Source: Canna indica (taxonomy: Eukaryota > Streptophyta > Magnoliopsida > Zingiberales > Cannaceae). From it: a DNA stretch of 64,000 nucleotides. The stretch is taken from positions 36,505,501-36,569,500 of the forward strand of contig CP136897.1 of NCBI GenBank assembly GCA_034359265.1, written 5' to 3'. Under the pieces are notes generated by a model, which was not told the DNA's origin, did no database searches, and was given only the letters and a program-made list of their open reading frames with translations. A program made the position numbers and the translations under genes. This document shows positions 30,366-42,540 of this stretch, one piece after another. Position 1 is the first letter of the stretch; each line of letters starts with the position of its first letter.

Positions 30366-30732
30366 GTTTTTTTATTACCTATTTGATTGCACGACGAGAT
30401 CATTTTTTTTACCAATCTTTCTAACCAAACGTTAAGGACGGACGACGTCGTCGCCATAAATCTTGGCTGTCGATCGCCCGCGCGGGGCCCGCCGCAACCT
30501 CTACGGCCGGCTCGATCGACCAACCGACCCAAAAAATTTAAATTTGTAAATAAATAAGAAAAATAACATTTCAATTATTATTTTTCATTTAAAACGGGCG
30601 TAACTCCGTGCATTATTGTCCGATTTTAGCTTTTCACGTGGCGCTGAAAGGCGCGCGAAGAGACGAAGAAAATGACCCAGAGCTGTCCCTCGGACGCTCA
30701 CCCTTATTTGCCGACGATCAGAATTGCATGAC

Positions 30733-30850
30733 GGGTGCGATCATACCAGCACTAACGCACCTGATCCCATCAAAACTTTGAAGTTAAGCGTGCTTGGGCG
30801 AGAGTAGTACTAAGGTGGGTGACCCCCTGGGAAGTTCTCGTGTTGCACCT
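30733..30850 (+). rRNA. 5S rRNA: 5S ribosomal RNA
   Basis: Full length. Variants G30T, G41A, C46T, C47T, G81A, A83G, C104T. The following spacer is rearranged (see 30885-30900). Confidence 0.89.
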
Positions 30851-30884
30851 TTTTTTTTTACTACCTATTTCATTGCACTAATTT

Positions 30885-30900
30885 GGCGAGAGTAGTACTA
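30885..30900 (+). other. 5S-derived 16-bp filler in a rearranged spacer
   Basis: A short piece matching 5S positions about 65-80 sits in a spacer that has lost the stretch from ACGAGATC to CCATAA. CTAATTTGG occurs on both sides of the filler, which looks like templated repair. Confidence 0.7.
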
Positions 30901-31162
30901 ATTTGGCTGTCGATCGCCCGCCGCAACCTCTACGGCCGGCTCGATCGACCAACCGACCCGAAAATTTAAAATTTGTAAATAAATACGAAAAATAACATTT
31001 CAATTATTATTTTTCGTTTAAAACGGGCGTAACTCCGTGCATTATTGTCCGATTTCAGCTTTTCACGTGGCGCTGAAAGGCGCGCGAAGAGACGAAGAAA
31101 ATGACACCCGAACTCTCCCTCGGACGCTCACCCTTATTAGTCGACGATCAGAAGTGCATATC

Positions 31163-31280
31163 GGGTGTGATCATACAAGCACTAACGCACCCGATCCCAT
31201 CAGAACTCTGAAGTTAAACGTGCTTGGGCGAGAGTAGTACTAGGATGGGTGACCCCCTAGGAAGTCCTCGCGTTGCACGT
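31163..31280 (+). rRNA. 5S rRNA: 5S ribosomal RNA
   Basis: Full length. Variants C6T, C15A, G30C, C47T, G56A, G97A, T109C, C117G. Confidence 0.89.
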
Positions 31281-31648
31281 TTTTTTTTACTACCTATTTC
31301 ATTGCACGACGAGATCATTTTTTTTACCAATCTTTCTAACCAAAGGTTAAGGACGAACGACGTCGTCGCCATAAATCTTGGCTGTCGATCGCCCGCGCGG
31401 GGCCTGCCGCAACCTCTACGACCGGCTCGATCGACCAACCGACCCGAAAAATTAAAATTTCTAAATAAATAAGAAAAATTACATTTCAATTATTATTTTT
31501 CGTTTAAAACGGGCGTAACTCCGTGCATTATTGTCCGATTTCAGCTTTTCACGTGGCGCTGAAAGGCGCGCAAAGAGACGAAGAAAATGACCCTCGAACT
31601 CTCCCTCGGACGCTCACCCTTATTAGCCGACGATCAGAAGTGTATATC

Positions 31649-31766
31649 GGGTGTGGTCATACCAGCACTAACGCACCCGATCCCATCAGAACTCTGAAGT
31701 TAAACGTGCTTGGGCGAGAGTAGTACTAGGATGGGTGACCCCCTAGGAAGTCCTCGCGTTGCACCT
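31649..31766 (+). rRNA. 5S rRNA: 5S ribosomal RNA
   Basis: Full length. Variants C6T, A8G, G30C, C47T, G56A, G97A, T109C; sister of the preceding copy. Confidence 0.89.
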
Positions 31767-32134
31767 TTTTTTTTACTACCTATTTGATTGCACGACGAGA
31801 TCTTTTTTTTTACCAATCTTTCTAACCAAACGTTAAGGACGAACGACGTCGTCGCCATAAATCTTGGCTGTCGATCGCCCGCGCGGGGCCCGCCGCAACC
31901 TCTACGGCCGGCTCGATCGACCAACCGACCCGAAAAATTAAAGTTTGTAAATAAATAAGAAAAATTACATTTCAATTATTATTTTTCGTTTAAAACGGGC
32001 GTAACTCCGTGCATTATTGTCCGATTTTAGCTTTTCACGTAGCGCAGAAAGGCGCGTGAAGAGACGAAGAAAATGACCCCCGAACTCTCCCTCGGACGCT
32101 CACCCTTATTAGACGACGATCAGAAGTGCATATT

Positions 32135-32252
32135 GAGTGCGATCATAGCAGCACTAACGCACCGGATCCCATCAGAACTCCGAAGCTAAGCGTGCTTGGG
32201 CGAGAGTATTACTAGGATGGGTGACCCTCTGGGAAGTCCTCGTGTTGAACTT
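32135..32252 (+). rRNA. 5S rRNA: 5S ribosomal RNA
   Basis: Full length. Variants G2A, C14G, T53C, G75T, C94T, C114A, C117T. Confidence 0.89.
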
Positions 32253-32608
32253 GTTTTTTTACTACCTATTTGATTGCACGGCGAGATCATTTTTTTTACC
32301 AATCTTTCTAACCAAATGTTAAGGACGGACGACGTCGTCGCAATAAAATTTGGCTGTCGATCGCCCGCCGCAACCTCTACGTCCGGCTCGATTGACCAAC
32401 CGACCCGAAAAATTAAAATTTGTAAATAAATAAGAAAAATAACATTTCAATTATTATTTTTCGTTTAAAACGGGCTTAACTCCGTGCATTATTGTCCGAT
32501 TTTAGCTTTTCACGTGGCGCTAAAAGGCGCGCGAAGAGACGAAGAAAATGACCCCGAGCTATCCCTCGGACGCTCACCCTTATTAGCCGACGATAAGAAG
32601 TGCAAAAC

Positions 32609-32726
32609 GGGTGCGATCATACCAGCACTAACGCACTGGATCCTATCAGAACTTCGAAGTTAAGCGTGCTTGGGCGAGAGTAGTACTTGGATGGGTGATC
32701 CCCTGGGAAGTCCTTGCGTTGAACCT
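32609..32726 (+). rRNA. 5S rRNA: 5S ribosomal RNA
   Basis: Full length. Variants C29T, C36T, C46T, A80T, C91T, C107T, T109C, C114A. The preceding spacer carries the 11-bp deletion. Confidence 0.88.
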
Positions 32727-33093
32727 TTTTTTTTACTACCTATTTGATTGCACGACGAGATCATTTTTTTTACCAATCTTTCTAACCAAACGTTAAGGAC
32801 GGACGACGTCGACGCCATAAATCTTGGCTGTCGATTACCCGCGCGGGGCCCGCCGCAACCTCTACGGCCGGCTCGATCGACCAACCTACCCGAAAAATTA
32901 AAATTTGTAAATAAATAAGAAAAATAACATTTCAATTATTATTTTTCGTTTAAAACAGGTGTAAGTCCGTGCATTATTGTCCGATTTCAGCTTTTCACGT
33001 GGCGCTAAAAGGCGCGCGAAGAGACGAAGAAAATGACCCCGAGCTATCCCTCGGACGCTCACCCTTATTAGTCGACGATCAGAAGTGCATAAC

Positions 33094-33210
33094 GGGTGCG
33101 ATCATACCAGCACTAACGCACCGGATCCCATCAGAACTCCGAAGTGAAACGTGCTTGGGCGAGAGTAGTACTAGGATGGTGACCCCCTGGGAAGTCCTCG
33201 TGGTGCACCT
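33094..33210 (+). rRNA. 5S rRNA: 5S ribosomal RNA, 1-bp deletion
   Basis: 117 nt: one G is missing from the GGG at 85-87 in the C box. Also T53G, G56A and T111G. Probably defective. Confidence 0.87.
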
Positions 33211-33566
33211 TTTTTTTTACTACCTATTTGATTGCACGACGAGATCATTTTTTTTACCAATCTTTCTAACCAAACGTTAAAGACGGACGACGTCGTCGAC
33301 ATAAAATTTGGCTGTCGATCGCCCTCCGCAACCTCTATGACTGGCTCGATCGACCAACCGACCCGAAAAATTAAAATTTGTAAATAAATAAGAAATATAA
33401 CATTTCAATTATTATTTTTCGTTTAAAACGGGCGTAACTCCGTGCATTATTGTCCGATTTGAGTTTTTCACGTGGCGCTAAAAGGCGCGCGAAGAGACGA
33501 AGAAAATGACCCCGAGCTATCCCTCGGATGCTCACCCTTATTAGCCGACGATCAGAAGTGCATGAT

Positions 33567-33684
33567 TGGTGCGATCATACGAGCACTAACCCACCAGATC
33601 CCATCAGAACTCCGAAGTTAAGTGTGCTTGGGCGAGAGTAGTACTAGGATGGGTGACCCCCTGGGAAGTCCTCGTGTTGCACCT
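33567..33684 (+). rRNA. 5S rRNA: 5S ribosomal RNA
   Basis: Full length. Variants G1T, C15G, G25C, G30A, C57T. Confidence 0.9.
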
Positions 33685-34051
33685 TTTTTTTTACTACCTA
33701 TTTGATTGCACGACGAGATCATTTTTTTTACCAATCTTTCTAACCAAACGTTAAGGACGGACGACGTCGTCGACATAAAATTTGGCTGTCGATCGCCCGC
33801 GCGGGGCCCGCCGCAACCTCTACGGCCGGCTCGATCGACCAACCGACCCGAAAAATTAAAATTTGTAAATAAATAAGAAATATAACATTTCAATTATTAT
33901 TTTTCGTTTAAAACGGGCGTAACTCCGTGCATTAATGTCTGATTTCAGCTTTTCACGTGGCGCTAAAAAGCGCACGAAGAGACGAAGAAAATGACCCCGA
34001 GCTATCCCTCGGACGCTCACCCTTATTAGCCGACGATCAGAAGTGCATGAG

Positions 34052-34169
34052 GGGTGAGATCATACCAGCACTAACGCACCGGATCCCATCAGAACTCCGA
34101 AGTTAAACGTGCTTGGGCGAAAGTAGTACTAGGATGGGTGACCCCCTGGGAAGTCCTTGTGTTGCAACT
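34052..34169 (+). rRNA. 5S rRNA: 5S ribosomal RNA
   Basis: Full length. Variants C6A, G56A, G70A, C107T, C116A. Confidence 0.9.
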
Positions 34170-34536
34170 TTTTTTTTACTACCTATTTGATTGCACGACG
34201 AGATCATTTTTTTTACCAATCTTTCTAACCAAACGTTAAGGACGGACGACATCGTCGACATAAAATTTGGCTGTCGATCGCCCGCGCGGGGCCCGCCGCA
34301 ACCTCTACGGCCGGCTCGATCGACCATCCGACCCGAAAAATTAAAATTTGGAAATAAATAAGAAAAATAACATTTCAATTATTATTTTTCGTTTAAAACG
34401 GGCGTAACTCCGTGCATTAATGTCTGATTTCAGCTTTTCACGTGGCGCTAAAAGGCGCGCGAAGAGACGAAGAAAATGACCCCGAGCTATCCCTCGGATG
34501 CTCACCCTTATTAGCCGACGATCAGAAGCGCATGAT

Positions 34537-34654
34537 GGGTGCGATCATACCAGCACTAACCCATCGGATCCCATTAGAACTCCGAAGTTAAGTGTGCTTG
34601 GTCGAGAGTAGTACTAGGATGGGTGACCCCCTGGGAAGTCCTCGTGTTGCATCT
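34537..34654 (+). rRNA. 5S rRNA: 5S ribosomal RNA
   Basis: Full length. Variants G25C, C28T, C39T, C57T, G66T, C116T; duplicated at 39979. Confidence 0.9.
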
Positions 34655-35021
34655 TTTTTTTTACTACCTATTTGATTGCACGACGAGATCATTTTTTTTA
34701 CCAATCTTTCTAACCAAACGTTAAGGACGGACGACGTCGTCGACATAAAATTTGGCTGTCGCTCGCCCGCGCGGGGCCCGCCGCAACCTCTATGGCCGGC
34801 TCGATCGACCAACCGACCCAAAAAATTAAAATTTGTAAATAAATAAGAAAAATAACATTTCAATTATTATTTTTCGTTTAAAACGGGCGTAACTCCGTGC
34901 ATTATTGTTCGATTTCAGCTTTTCACGTGGCGCTAAAAGGCGCGCGAAGAGACGAAGAAAATGACCCCGAGCTATCCCTCGGACGCTCACCCTTATTAGC
35001 CGACGATCAGAATTGCATCAT

Positions 35022-35138
35022 GGTTGCGATCATACCAGCATTAACGCACCGGATCCCATCAGAACTCTGAAGTTAAGCGTGCTTGGGCGAGAGTAGTACT
35101 TGGATGGGTGACCCCCTGGGAAGTCCTCGTGTGCACCT
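35022..35138 (+). rRNA. 5S rRNA: 5S ribosomal RNA, 1-bp deletion
   Basis: 117 nt: one T of TT at 111-112 is lost. Also G3T, C20T, C47T, A80T. Duplicated at 40464. Confidence 0.88.
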
Positions 35139-35339
35139 TTTTTTTTACTACCTATTTGATTGCACGACGAGATCATTTTTTTTACCAATCTTTCTAACCA
35201 AACGTTAAGGACGGACGACGTCGTCGACATAAAATTTGGCTGTCGATCGCCCGCGCGGGGCCCGCCGCAGCCTCTACGGCCGGATCGATCGACCAACCGA
35301 CCCGAAAAATTAAAATTTGTAAATAAATAAGAAAATTAA

Positions 35340-35448
35340 CATACCAGCACTAACTCACCGGATCCGATCAGAACTCCGAAGTTAAGCGTGCTACGGCGAG
35401 AGTAGTACTAGGATGGGTGACCCACTGGGAAGTCCTCGTGTTGTACCT
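35340..35448 (+). pseudogene. 5S rRNA: 5S rRNA lacking first 9 nt (class B)
   Basis: The AT-rich spacer is joined at TAACAT to gene position 10 (CATACCAGC), sharing CAT. The normal upstream region is deleted, but the AT-rich sequence now sits where the -28 element would be. Other variants: G25T, C36G, T63A, G64C, C94A, C114T. Confidence 0.93.
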
Positions 35449-35818
35449 TTTTTTTTTACTACCAATTTGAATGCACGACGAGATCATTTTTTTTTTACCA
35501 ATCTTTCTAACCAAAAGTTAAGGACGGACGACGTCGTCGACATAAAATTTGGCTGTCGATCGCCCGCGCGGGGCCCGCCGCAACCTCTACGGCCGGCTCG
35601 ATCGACGAACCGATCCGAAAAATTAAAATTTGTAAATAAATAAGAAATATAACATTTCAATTATTATTTTTCGTTTAAAACGGGCGTAACTCCGTGCATT
35701 ATTGACTGATTTCAGCTTTTCACGTGGCGCTAAAAGGCGCGCGAAGAGACGAAGAAAATGACCCCAAGCTATCCCTCGGACGCTCACCCTTATTGGCCGA
35801 CGATCAGAATTGAATCAC

Positions 35819-35936
35819 GGGTGCGATCATACCAGCACTAATGCACCGGATCCCATTAGAACTCCGAAGTTAAGCGTGCTTGGGCGAGAGTAGTACTAGG
35901 ATGGCTGACCCCCTGGGAAGTCCTCGTGTTGCACTT
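35819..35936 (+). rRNA. 5S rRNA: 5S ribosomal RNA
   Basis: Full length. Variants C24T, C39T, G87C, C117T; duplicated at 41261. Confidence 0.91.
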
Positions 35937-36303
35937 TTTTTTTTACTACCTATTTGATTGCACGACGAGATCATTTTTTTTACCAATCTTTCTAACCAAA
36001 CGTTAAGGACGGACGACGTCGTCGACATAAAATTTGGCTGTCGATCGCCCGCGCGGGGCCTGCCGCAACCTCTACGGCCGGCTCGATCGACCAACCGACC
36101 CGAAAAATTAAAATTTGTAAATAAATAAGAAATATAACATTTCAATTATTATTTTTCGTTTAAAACGGGCGTAACTCCGTGCATTATTGTCCGATTTCAG
36201 CTTTTCACGTGGCGCTAAAAGGCGCGCGAAGAGACGAAGAAGATGACCCCGAGCTATCCCTCGGACGCTCACCCTTATTAGCCGACGATCAGAAGTGCAT
36301 GAC

Positions 36304-36421
36304 CGGTGCGATCATACCAGCACTAATGCACCGGATCCCATCAGAACTCCGAAGTTAAGCGTGCTTGGGCGAGAGTAGTACTAGGATGGGTGACCCCTTG
36401 GGAAGTCCTCGTGTTGCACCT
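36304..36421 (+). rRNA. 5S rRNA: 5S ribosomal RNA
   Basis: Full length. Variants G1C, C24T, C95T; duplicated at 41746. Confidence 0.92.
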
Positions 36422-36622
36422 TTTTTTTTACTACCTATTTGATTGCACGACGAGATCATTTTTTTTACCAATCTTTCTAACCAAACGTTAAGGACGAACG
36501 ACGTCGTCGACATAAAATTTGGCTGTGGATCGCCCGCGCGGGGCCCGCCGCAACCTCTACGGCCGGCTCGGTCGACCAACTGACCCGAAAAATTAAAATT
36601 TGTAAATAAATAGGAGAAATAA

Positions 36623-36731
36623 CATACCAGCACTAACGCACCGGATCTCATCAGAACTCTGAATTTAAGCGTGCTTGGGCGAGAGTAGTACTAGGATGGG
36701 TGACCCCCTGGGAAGTCCTCGTGTTGCACCT
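36623..36731 (+). pseudogene. 5S rRNA: 5S rRNA lacking first 9 nt (class B)
   Basis: Same TAACAT junction as at 35340, 310 bp after the preceding gene. Other variants: C35T, C47T, G51T. Confidence 0.93.
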
Positions 36732-37097
36732 TTTTTTTTACTACCAATTTGATTGCACGACGAGATCATTTTTTTTACCAATCTTTCTAACCAAACGTTA
36801 AGGACGGACGAAGTCGTCGACATAAAATTTGGCTGTCGATCGCCCGCGCGGGGCCCACCGCAAACTCTACGGCCGGCTCGATCGACCAACCGACCCGAAA
36901 AATTAAATTTGTAAATAAATAAGAAATATAACATTTCAATTATTATTTTTCGTTTAAAACGGGCGTAACTCCGTGCATTATTGTACGATTTCAGCTTTTC
37001 ACGTGGCGCTAAAAGGCGCGCGAAGAGACGAAGAAAATGACCCCGAGCTATCCCTCGGACGCTCACCCTTATTAGCCGACGATCAGAATTGCATCAT

Positions 37098-37215
37098 GGG
37101 TGCGATCATACCAGCACTAACGCACCTGATCCCATCAGAACTCCTAAGTTAAGCGTGCTTGGGCGAGAGTAGTACTAGGATGGGTGACCCCGTGGGAAGT
37201 CCTCGTGTTGCACCT
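37098..37215 (+). rRNA. 5S rRNA: 5S ribosomal RNA
   Basis: Full length. Variants G30T, G48T, C95G. Confidence 0.92.
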
Positions 37216-37583
37216 TTTTTTTTTACTACCTATTTGATTACACGACGAGATCATTTTTTTTACCAATCTTTCTAACCAAACGTTAAGGACGGACTACGTC
37301 GTCGACATAAAATTTGGCTGTCGTTCGCCCGCGCAGGGCCCGCCGCAACCTCTACGGCCGGCTCGATCGACCAACCGATCCGAAAAATTAAAATTTGTAA
37401 ATAAATAAGAAATATAACATTTCAATTATTATTTTTCATTTAAAACGGGCGTAACTCCGTGCATTATTGTCCGATTTCAGCTTTTCACGTGGCGCTAAAA
37501 GGCGCGCGAAGAGACGAAGAAAATGACCCCGAGCTATCCCTCGGACGCTCACCCTTATTGGCCGACGATCAGAATTGCATGAC

Positions 37584-37701
37584 GGGTGCGATCATACCAG
37601 CACTAATGCACCGGATCCCATCAGAACTTTGAAGTTAAGCGTGCTTGGGCGAGAGTAGTACTAGGATGGGTGACCCCCTGGGAAGTCCTTGTGTTGCACC
37701 T
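37584..37701 (+). rRNA. 5S rRNA: 5S ribosomal RNA
   Basis: Full length. Variants C24T, C46T, C47T, C107T. Confidence 0.91.
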
Positions 37702-38066
37702 TTTTTTTTCCTACATATTTGATTGCACGACGAGATCATTTTTTTTACCAATCTTTCAAAACAAACGTTAAGGACGGACGACGTCTCGACATAAAATTTG
37801 GCTGTCGATCGCCCGCGCGGGGCCCGCCGCAACCTCTACGGCCGGCTCGATCGACCAACCGACCCGAAAAATTAAAATTTGTAAATAAATATGAAAAATA
37901 ACATTTCATTTATTATTTTTCGTTTAAAACGGGCGTAACTTCGTGCATTATTGTCCGATTTCATCTTTTCACGTTGCGATAAATGGCGCGCGAAGAGACG
38001 AAGAAAATGACCCCGATCAATCCCTCGACGCTCACCCTTATTAGCCGACGATCAGAAGTGCATGAT

Positions 38067-38184
38067 GGGTGCTTTCATACCAGCACTAACGCACCGGATC
38101 CCATCAGAACTCCGAAGTTAAGCGTGCTTGGGCGAGAGTAGTACTAGGATGGGTGAACCCCTGGGAAGTCCTCGTGTTGCATCT
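38067..38184 (+). rRNA. 5S rRNA: 5S ribosomal RNA, helix I variant
   Basis: Full length. G7T and A8T change the 5' arm of helix I. Also C91A and C116T. Confidence 0.9.
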
Positions 38185-38551
38185 TTTTTTTTACTACCTA
38201 TTTGATTGCACGACGAGATCATTTTTTTTACCAATCTTTCTAACCAAACGTTAAGGACGGACGACGTCGTCGACATAAAATTTGGCTGTCGATCGCCCGC
38301 GCGGGGCCCGCCGCAACCTCTACGGCCGGCTCGATCGACCAACCGACCCGAAAAATTAAAATTTGTAAATAAATAAGAAAAATAACATTTCATTTATTAT
38401 TTTTCGTTTAAAACGGGCGTAACTTCGTACATTATTGTCCGATTTCATCTTTTCACGTGTCGCTAAAAGGCGCGCGAAGAGACGAAGAAAATGACCCCGA
38501 GCAATCCCTCGGACGCTCACCCTTATTAGCCGACGATCAGAAGTGCATGAC

Positions 38552-38669
38552 GGGTGCTTTCATACCAGCACTAACTCACCGGATCCCATCAGAACTCCGA
38601 AGTTAAGCGTGCTTGGGCGAGAGTAGTACAGGGATGGTTGAACCTCTGGGAAGTCCTCGTGTTGTATCT
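38552..38669 (+). rRNA. 5S rRNA: 5S ribosomal RNA, divergent
   Basis: Full length. G7T, A8T, G25T, T79A, A80G, G87T, C91A, C94T, C114T, C116T; the C box is heavily altered. Duplicated at 43995. Confidence 0.87.
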
Positions 38670-39032
38670 TTTTTTTTACTACCTATTTGATTGCACGACG
38701 AGATCATTTTTTTTACTAATCTTTCTAACCAAACGTTAAGGACGGACGACGTCGTCGACATAAAATTTCGCTGTCGATCGCCCGCGCGGGGCCCGCCGCA
38801 ACATCTACGGCCGGCTCGGTCGACCAACCGACCCGAAAAATTAAAATTTGTAAATAAATAAGAAAAATAACATTTCAATTATTATTTTTGTTTAAAACGG
38901 GCGTAACTCCGTGCATTATTGTCCGATTTCAGCTTTTCACTTGACGCTAAATGCGCGAAGAGACGAAGAAAATGACCCCGGGCTATCCCTCGGACGCTCA
39001 CCCTTATTAGCCGATGATCAGAAGTGCATGAA

Positions 39033-39150
39033 GGGTGCGATCATACCAGCACTAACGCACCGGATCCCATCAGAACTCCAAAGTTAAGCGTGCTTGGGCG
39101 AGAGTAGTACTAGGATGGGTGACCCCCTGGGAAGTCCTCGTGTTGCACCT
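39033..39150 (+). rRNA. 5S rRNA: 5S ribosomal RNA, near consensus
   Basis: Full length. G48A is the only difference seen from the window consensus. The downstream spacer lacks the usual ATCTTTCTAACC segment. Confidence 0.94.
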
Positions 39151-39158
39151 TTTTTTTT
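39150..39158 (+). terminator. Pol III T-run terminator (representative)
   Basis: Nine T residues directly follow CACC at the 3' end of the 5S gene at 39033. Every full-length unit has such a run; a subfamily has CACTTG followed by seven T. Confidence 0.85.
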
Positions 39159-39504
39159 ACTACATATTTGATTGCACGACGAGATCATTTTTTTTACCAA
39201 ACGTTAAGGACGGACGACGTCGTCGATAAAATATTTGGCTGTCGATCGCCCGCGCGGGGCCTGCCGCAACCTCTACGGTCGGCTCGATCGACCAACCGAC
39301 CCGAAAAATTAAAATATGTAAATAAATAAGAAAAATAACATTTCAATTATTATTTTTCGTTTAAAACGGGCGTAACTCCGTGCATTATTGTCCGATTTCA
39401 GCTTTTCACGTGGCGCTAAAAGGCGCGCGAAGAGACGAAGAAAATGACCCCGAGCTATCCCTCGGACGCTCACCCTTATTAGCCGACGATCAGAAGTGCA
39501 TGAC

Positions 39505-39622
39505 GGGTGCGATCATAACAGCACTAACGCACCGGATCCCATCAAAACTCCGAAGTTAAGCGTGCTTGGGCGAGAGTAGTACTAGGATGGGTGACCCCCT
39601 GGGAAGTCCTCGTGTTGCACCT
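39505..39622 (+). rRNA. 5S rRNA: 5S ribosomal RNA
   Basis: Full length. Variants C14A, G41A. Confidence 0.93.
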
Positions 39623-39978
39623 TTTTTTTTACTACCTATTTGATTGCACGACGAGATCATTTTTTTTACCAATCTTTCTAACCAAACGTTAAAGACGGAC
39701 GACGTCGTCGACATAAAATTTGGCTGTCGATCGCCCTCCGCAACCTCTATGACTGGCTCGATCGACCAACCGACCCGAAAAATTAAAATTTGTAAATAAA
39801 TAAGAAATATAACATTTCAATTATTATTTTTGGTTTAAAACGGGCGTAACTCCGTGCATTATTGTCCGATTTGAGTTTTTCACGTGGCGCTAAAAGGCGC
39901 GCGAAGAGACGAAGAAAATGACCCCGAGCTATCCCTCGGATGCTCACCCTTATTAGCCGACGATCAGAAGTGCATGAT

Positions 39979-40096
39979 GGGTGCGATCATACCAGCACTA
40001 ACCCATCGGATCCCATTAGAACTCCGAAGTTAAGTGTGCTTGGTCGAGAGTAGTACTAGGATGGGTGACCTCCTGGGAAGTCCTCGTGTTGCATCT
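39979..40096 (+). rRNA. 5S rRNA: 5S ribosomal RNA
   Basis: Full length. The six variants of the copy at 34537 plus C93T. Confidence 0.9.
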
Positions 40097-40463
40097 TTTT
40101 TTTTACTACCTATTTGATTGCACGACGAGATCATTTTTTTTACCAATCTTTCTAACCAAACGTTAAGGACGGACGACGTCGTCGACATAAAATTTGGCTG
40201 TCGCTCGCCCGCGCGGGGCCCGCCGCAACCTCTATGGCCGGCTCGATCGACCAACCGACCCAAAAAATTAAAATTTGTAAATAAATAAGAAAAATAACAT
40301 TTCAATTATTATTTTTCGTTTAAAACGGGCGTAACTCCGTGCATTATTGTTCGATTTCAGCTTTTCACGTGGCGCTAAAAGGCGCGCGAAGAGACGAAGA
40401 AAATGACCCCGAGCTATCCCTCGGACGCTCACCCTTATTAGCCGACGATCAGAATTGCATCAT

Positions 40464-40580
40464 GGTTGCGATCATACCAGCATTAACGCACCGGATCCCA
40501 TCAGAACTCTGAAGTTAAGCGTGATTGGGCGAGAGTAGTACTTGGATGGGTGACCCCCTGGGAAGTCCTCGTGTGCACCT
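40464..40580 (+). rRNA. 5S rRNA: 5S ribosomal RNA, 1-bp deletion
   Basis: 117 nt. Same T deletion and variants as at 35022, plus C61A. Confidence 0.88.
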
Positions 40581-40781
40581 TTTTTTTTACTACCTATTTG
40601 ATTGCACGACGAGATCATTTTTTTTACCAATCTTTCTAACCAAACATTAAGGACGGACGACGTCGTCGACATAAAATTTGGCTGTCGATCGCCCGCGCGG
40701 GGCCCGCCGCAGCCTCTACGGCCGGATCGGTCGACCAACCGACCCGAAAAATTAAAATTTGTAAATAAATAAGAAAATTAA

Positions 40782-40890
40782 CATACCAGCACTAACTCAC
40801 CGGATCCGATCAGAACTCCGAAGTTAAGCGTGCTACGGCGAGAGTAGTACTAGGATGGGTGACCCACTGGGAAGTCCTCGTGTTGTACCT
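40782..40890 (+). pseudogene. 5S rRNA: 5S rRNA lacking first 9 nt (class B)
   Basis: Segmental duplicate of the truncated copy at 35340, with the same junction and variants. Confidence 0.93.
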
Positions 40891-41260
40891 TTTTTTTTTA
40901 CTACCAATTTGAATGCACGACGAGATCATTTTTTTTTTACCAATCTTTCTAACCAAAAGTTAAGGACGGACGACGTCGTCGACATAAAATTTGGCTGTCG
41001 ATCGCCCGCGCGGGGCCCGCCGCAACCTCTACGGCCGGCTCGATCGACGAACCGACCCGAAAAATTAAAATTTGTAAATAAATAAGAAATATAACATTTC
41101 AATTATTATTTTTCGTTTAAAACGGGCGTAACTCCGTGCATTATTGACTGATTTCAGCTTTTCACGTGGCGCTAAAAGGCGCGCGAAGAGACGAAGAAAA
41201 TGACCCCGAGCTATCCCTCGGACGCTCACCCTTATTGGCCGACGATCAGAATTGAATCAC

Positions 41261-41378
41261 GGGTGCGATCATACCAGCACTAATGCACCGGATCCCATTA
41301 GAACTCCGAAGTTAAGCGTGCTTGGGCGAGAGTAGTACTAGGATGGCTGACCCCCTGGGAAGTCCTCGTGTTGCACTT
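41261..41378 (+). rRNA. 5S rRNA: 5S ribosomal RNA
   Basis: Full length. Same variants as at 35819 (C24T, C39T, G87C, C117T), 5,442 bp apart. Confidence 0.91.
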
Positions 41379-41745
41379 TTTTTTTTACTACCTATTTGAT
41401 TGCACGACGAGATCATTTTTTTTACCAATATTTCTAACCAAACGTTAAGGACGGACGACGTCGTCGACATAAAATTTGGCTGTCGATCGCCCGCGCGGGG
41501 CCTGCCGCAACCTCTACGGCCGGCTCGATCGACCAACCGACCCGAAAAATTAAAATTTGTAAATAAATAAGAAATATAACATTTCAATTATTATTTTTCG
41601 TTTAAAACGGGCGTAACTCCGTGCATTATTGTCCGATTTCAGCTTTTCACGTGGCGCTAAAAGGCGCGCGAAGAGACGAAGAAGATGACCCCGAGCTATC
41701 CCTCGGACGCTCACCCTTATTAGACGACGATCAGAACTGCATGAC

Positions 41746-41863
41746 CGGTGCGATCATACCAGCACTAATGCACCGGATCCCATCAGAAGTCCGAAGTTAA
41801 GCGTGCTTGGGCGAGAGTAGTACTAGGATGGGTGACCCCTTGGGAAGTCCTCGTGTTGCACCT
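41746..41863 (+). rRNA. 5S rRNA: 5S ribosomal RNA
   Basis: Full length. G1C, C24T, C95T as at 36304, plus C44G. Confidence 0.91.
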
Positions 41864-42064
41864 TTTTTTTTACTACCTATTTGATTGCACGACGAGATCA
41901 TTTTTTTTACCAATCTTTCTAACCAAACGTTAAGGACGGACGACGTCGTCGACATAAAATTTGGCTGTGGATCGCCCGCGCGGGGCCCGCCGCAACCTCT
42001 ACGGCCGGCTCGGTCGACCAACCGACCCGAAAAATTAAAATTTGTAAATAAATAGGAGAAATAA

Positions 42065-42173
42065 CATACCAGCACTAACGCACCGGATCTCATCAGAACT
42101 CTGAATTTAAGCGTGCTTGGGCGAGAGTAGTACTAGGATGGGTGACCCCCTGGGAAGTCCTCGTGTTGCACCT
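42065..42173 (+). pseudogene. 5S rRNA: 5S rRNA lacking first 9 nt (class B)
   Basis: Duplicate of the truncated copy at 36623, with the same junction and variants. Confidence 0.93.
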
Positions 42174-42540
42174 TTTTTTTTTACTACCAATTTGATTGCA
42201 CGACGAGATCATTTTTTTTACCAATCTTTCTAACCAAACGTTAAGGACGGACGAAGTCGTCGACATAAAATTTGGCTGTCTATCGCCCGCGCGGGGCCCA
42301 CCGCAAACTCTACGGCCGGCTCGATCGACCAACCGACCCGAAAAATTAAATTTGTAAATAAATAAGAAATATAACATTTCAATTATTATTTTTCGTTTAA
42401 AACGGGCGTAACTCCGTGCATTATTGTACGATTTCAGCTTTTCACGTGGCGCTAAAAGGCGCGCGAAGAGACGAAGAAAATGACCCCGAGCTATCCCTCG
42501 GACGCTCACCCTTATTAGCCGACGATCAGAATTGCATCAT

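Noticed and set aside
38118..38393. A recurrent antisense ORF of about 91 codons in most 5S spacers (starting MKCYFSYLF), and 66-codon + strand ORFs starting MHYCP
   Set aside because: They recur only because the units are homogenised; they run across the 5S gene and its terminator, break with small indels in many units, and match no protein pattern.
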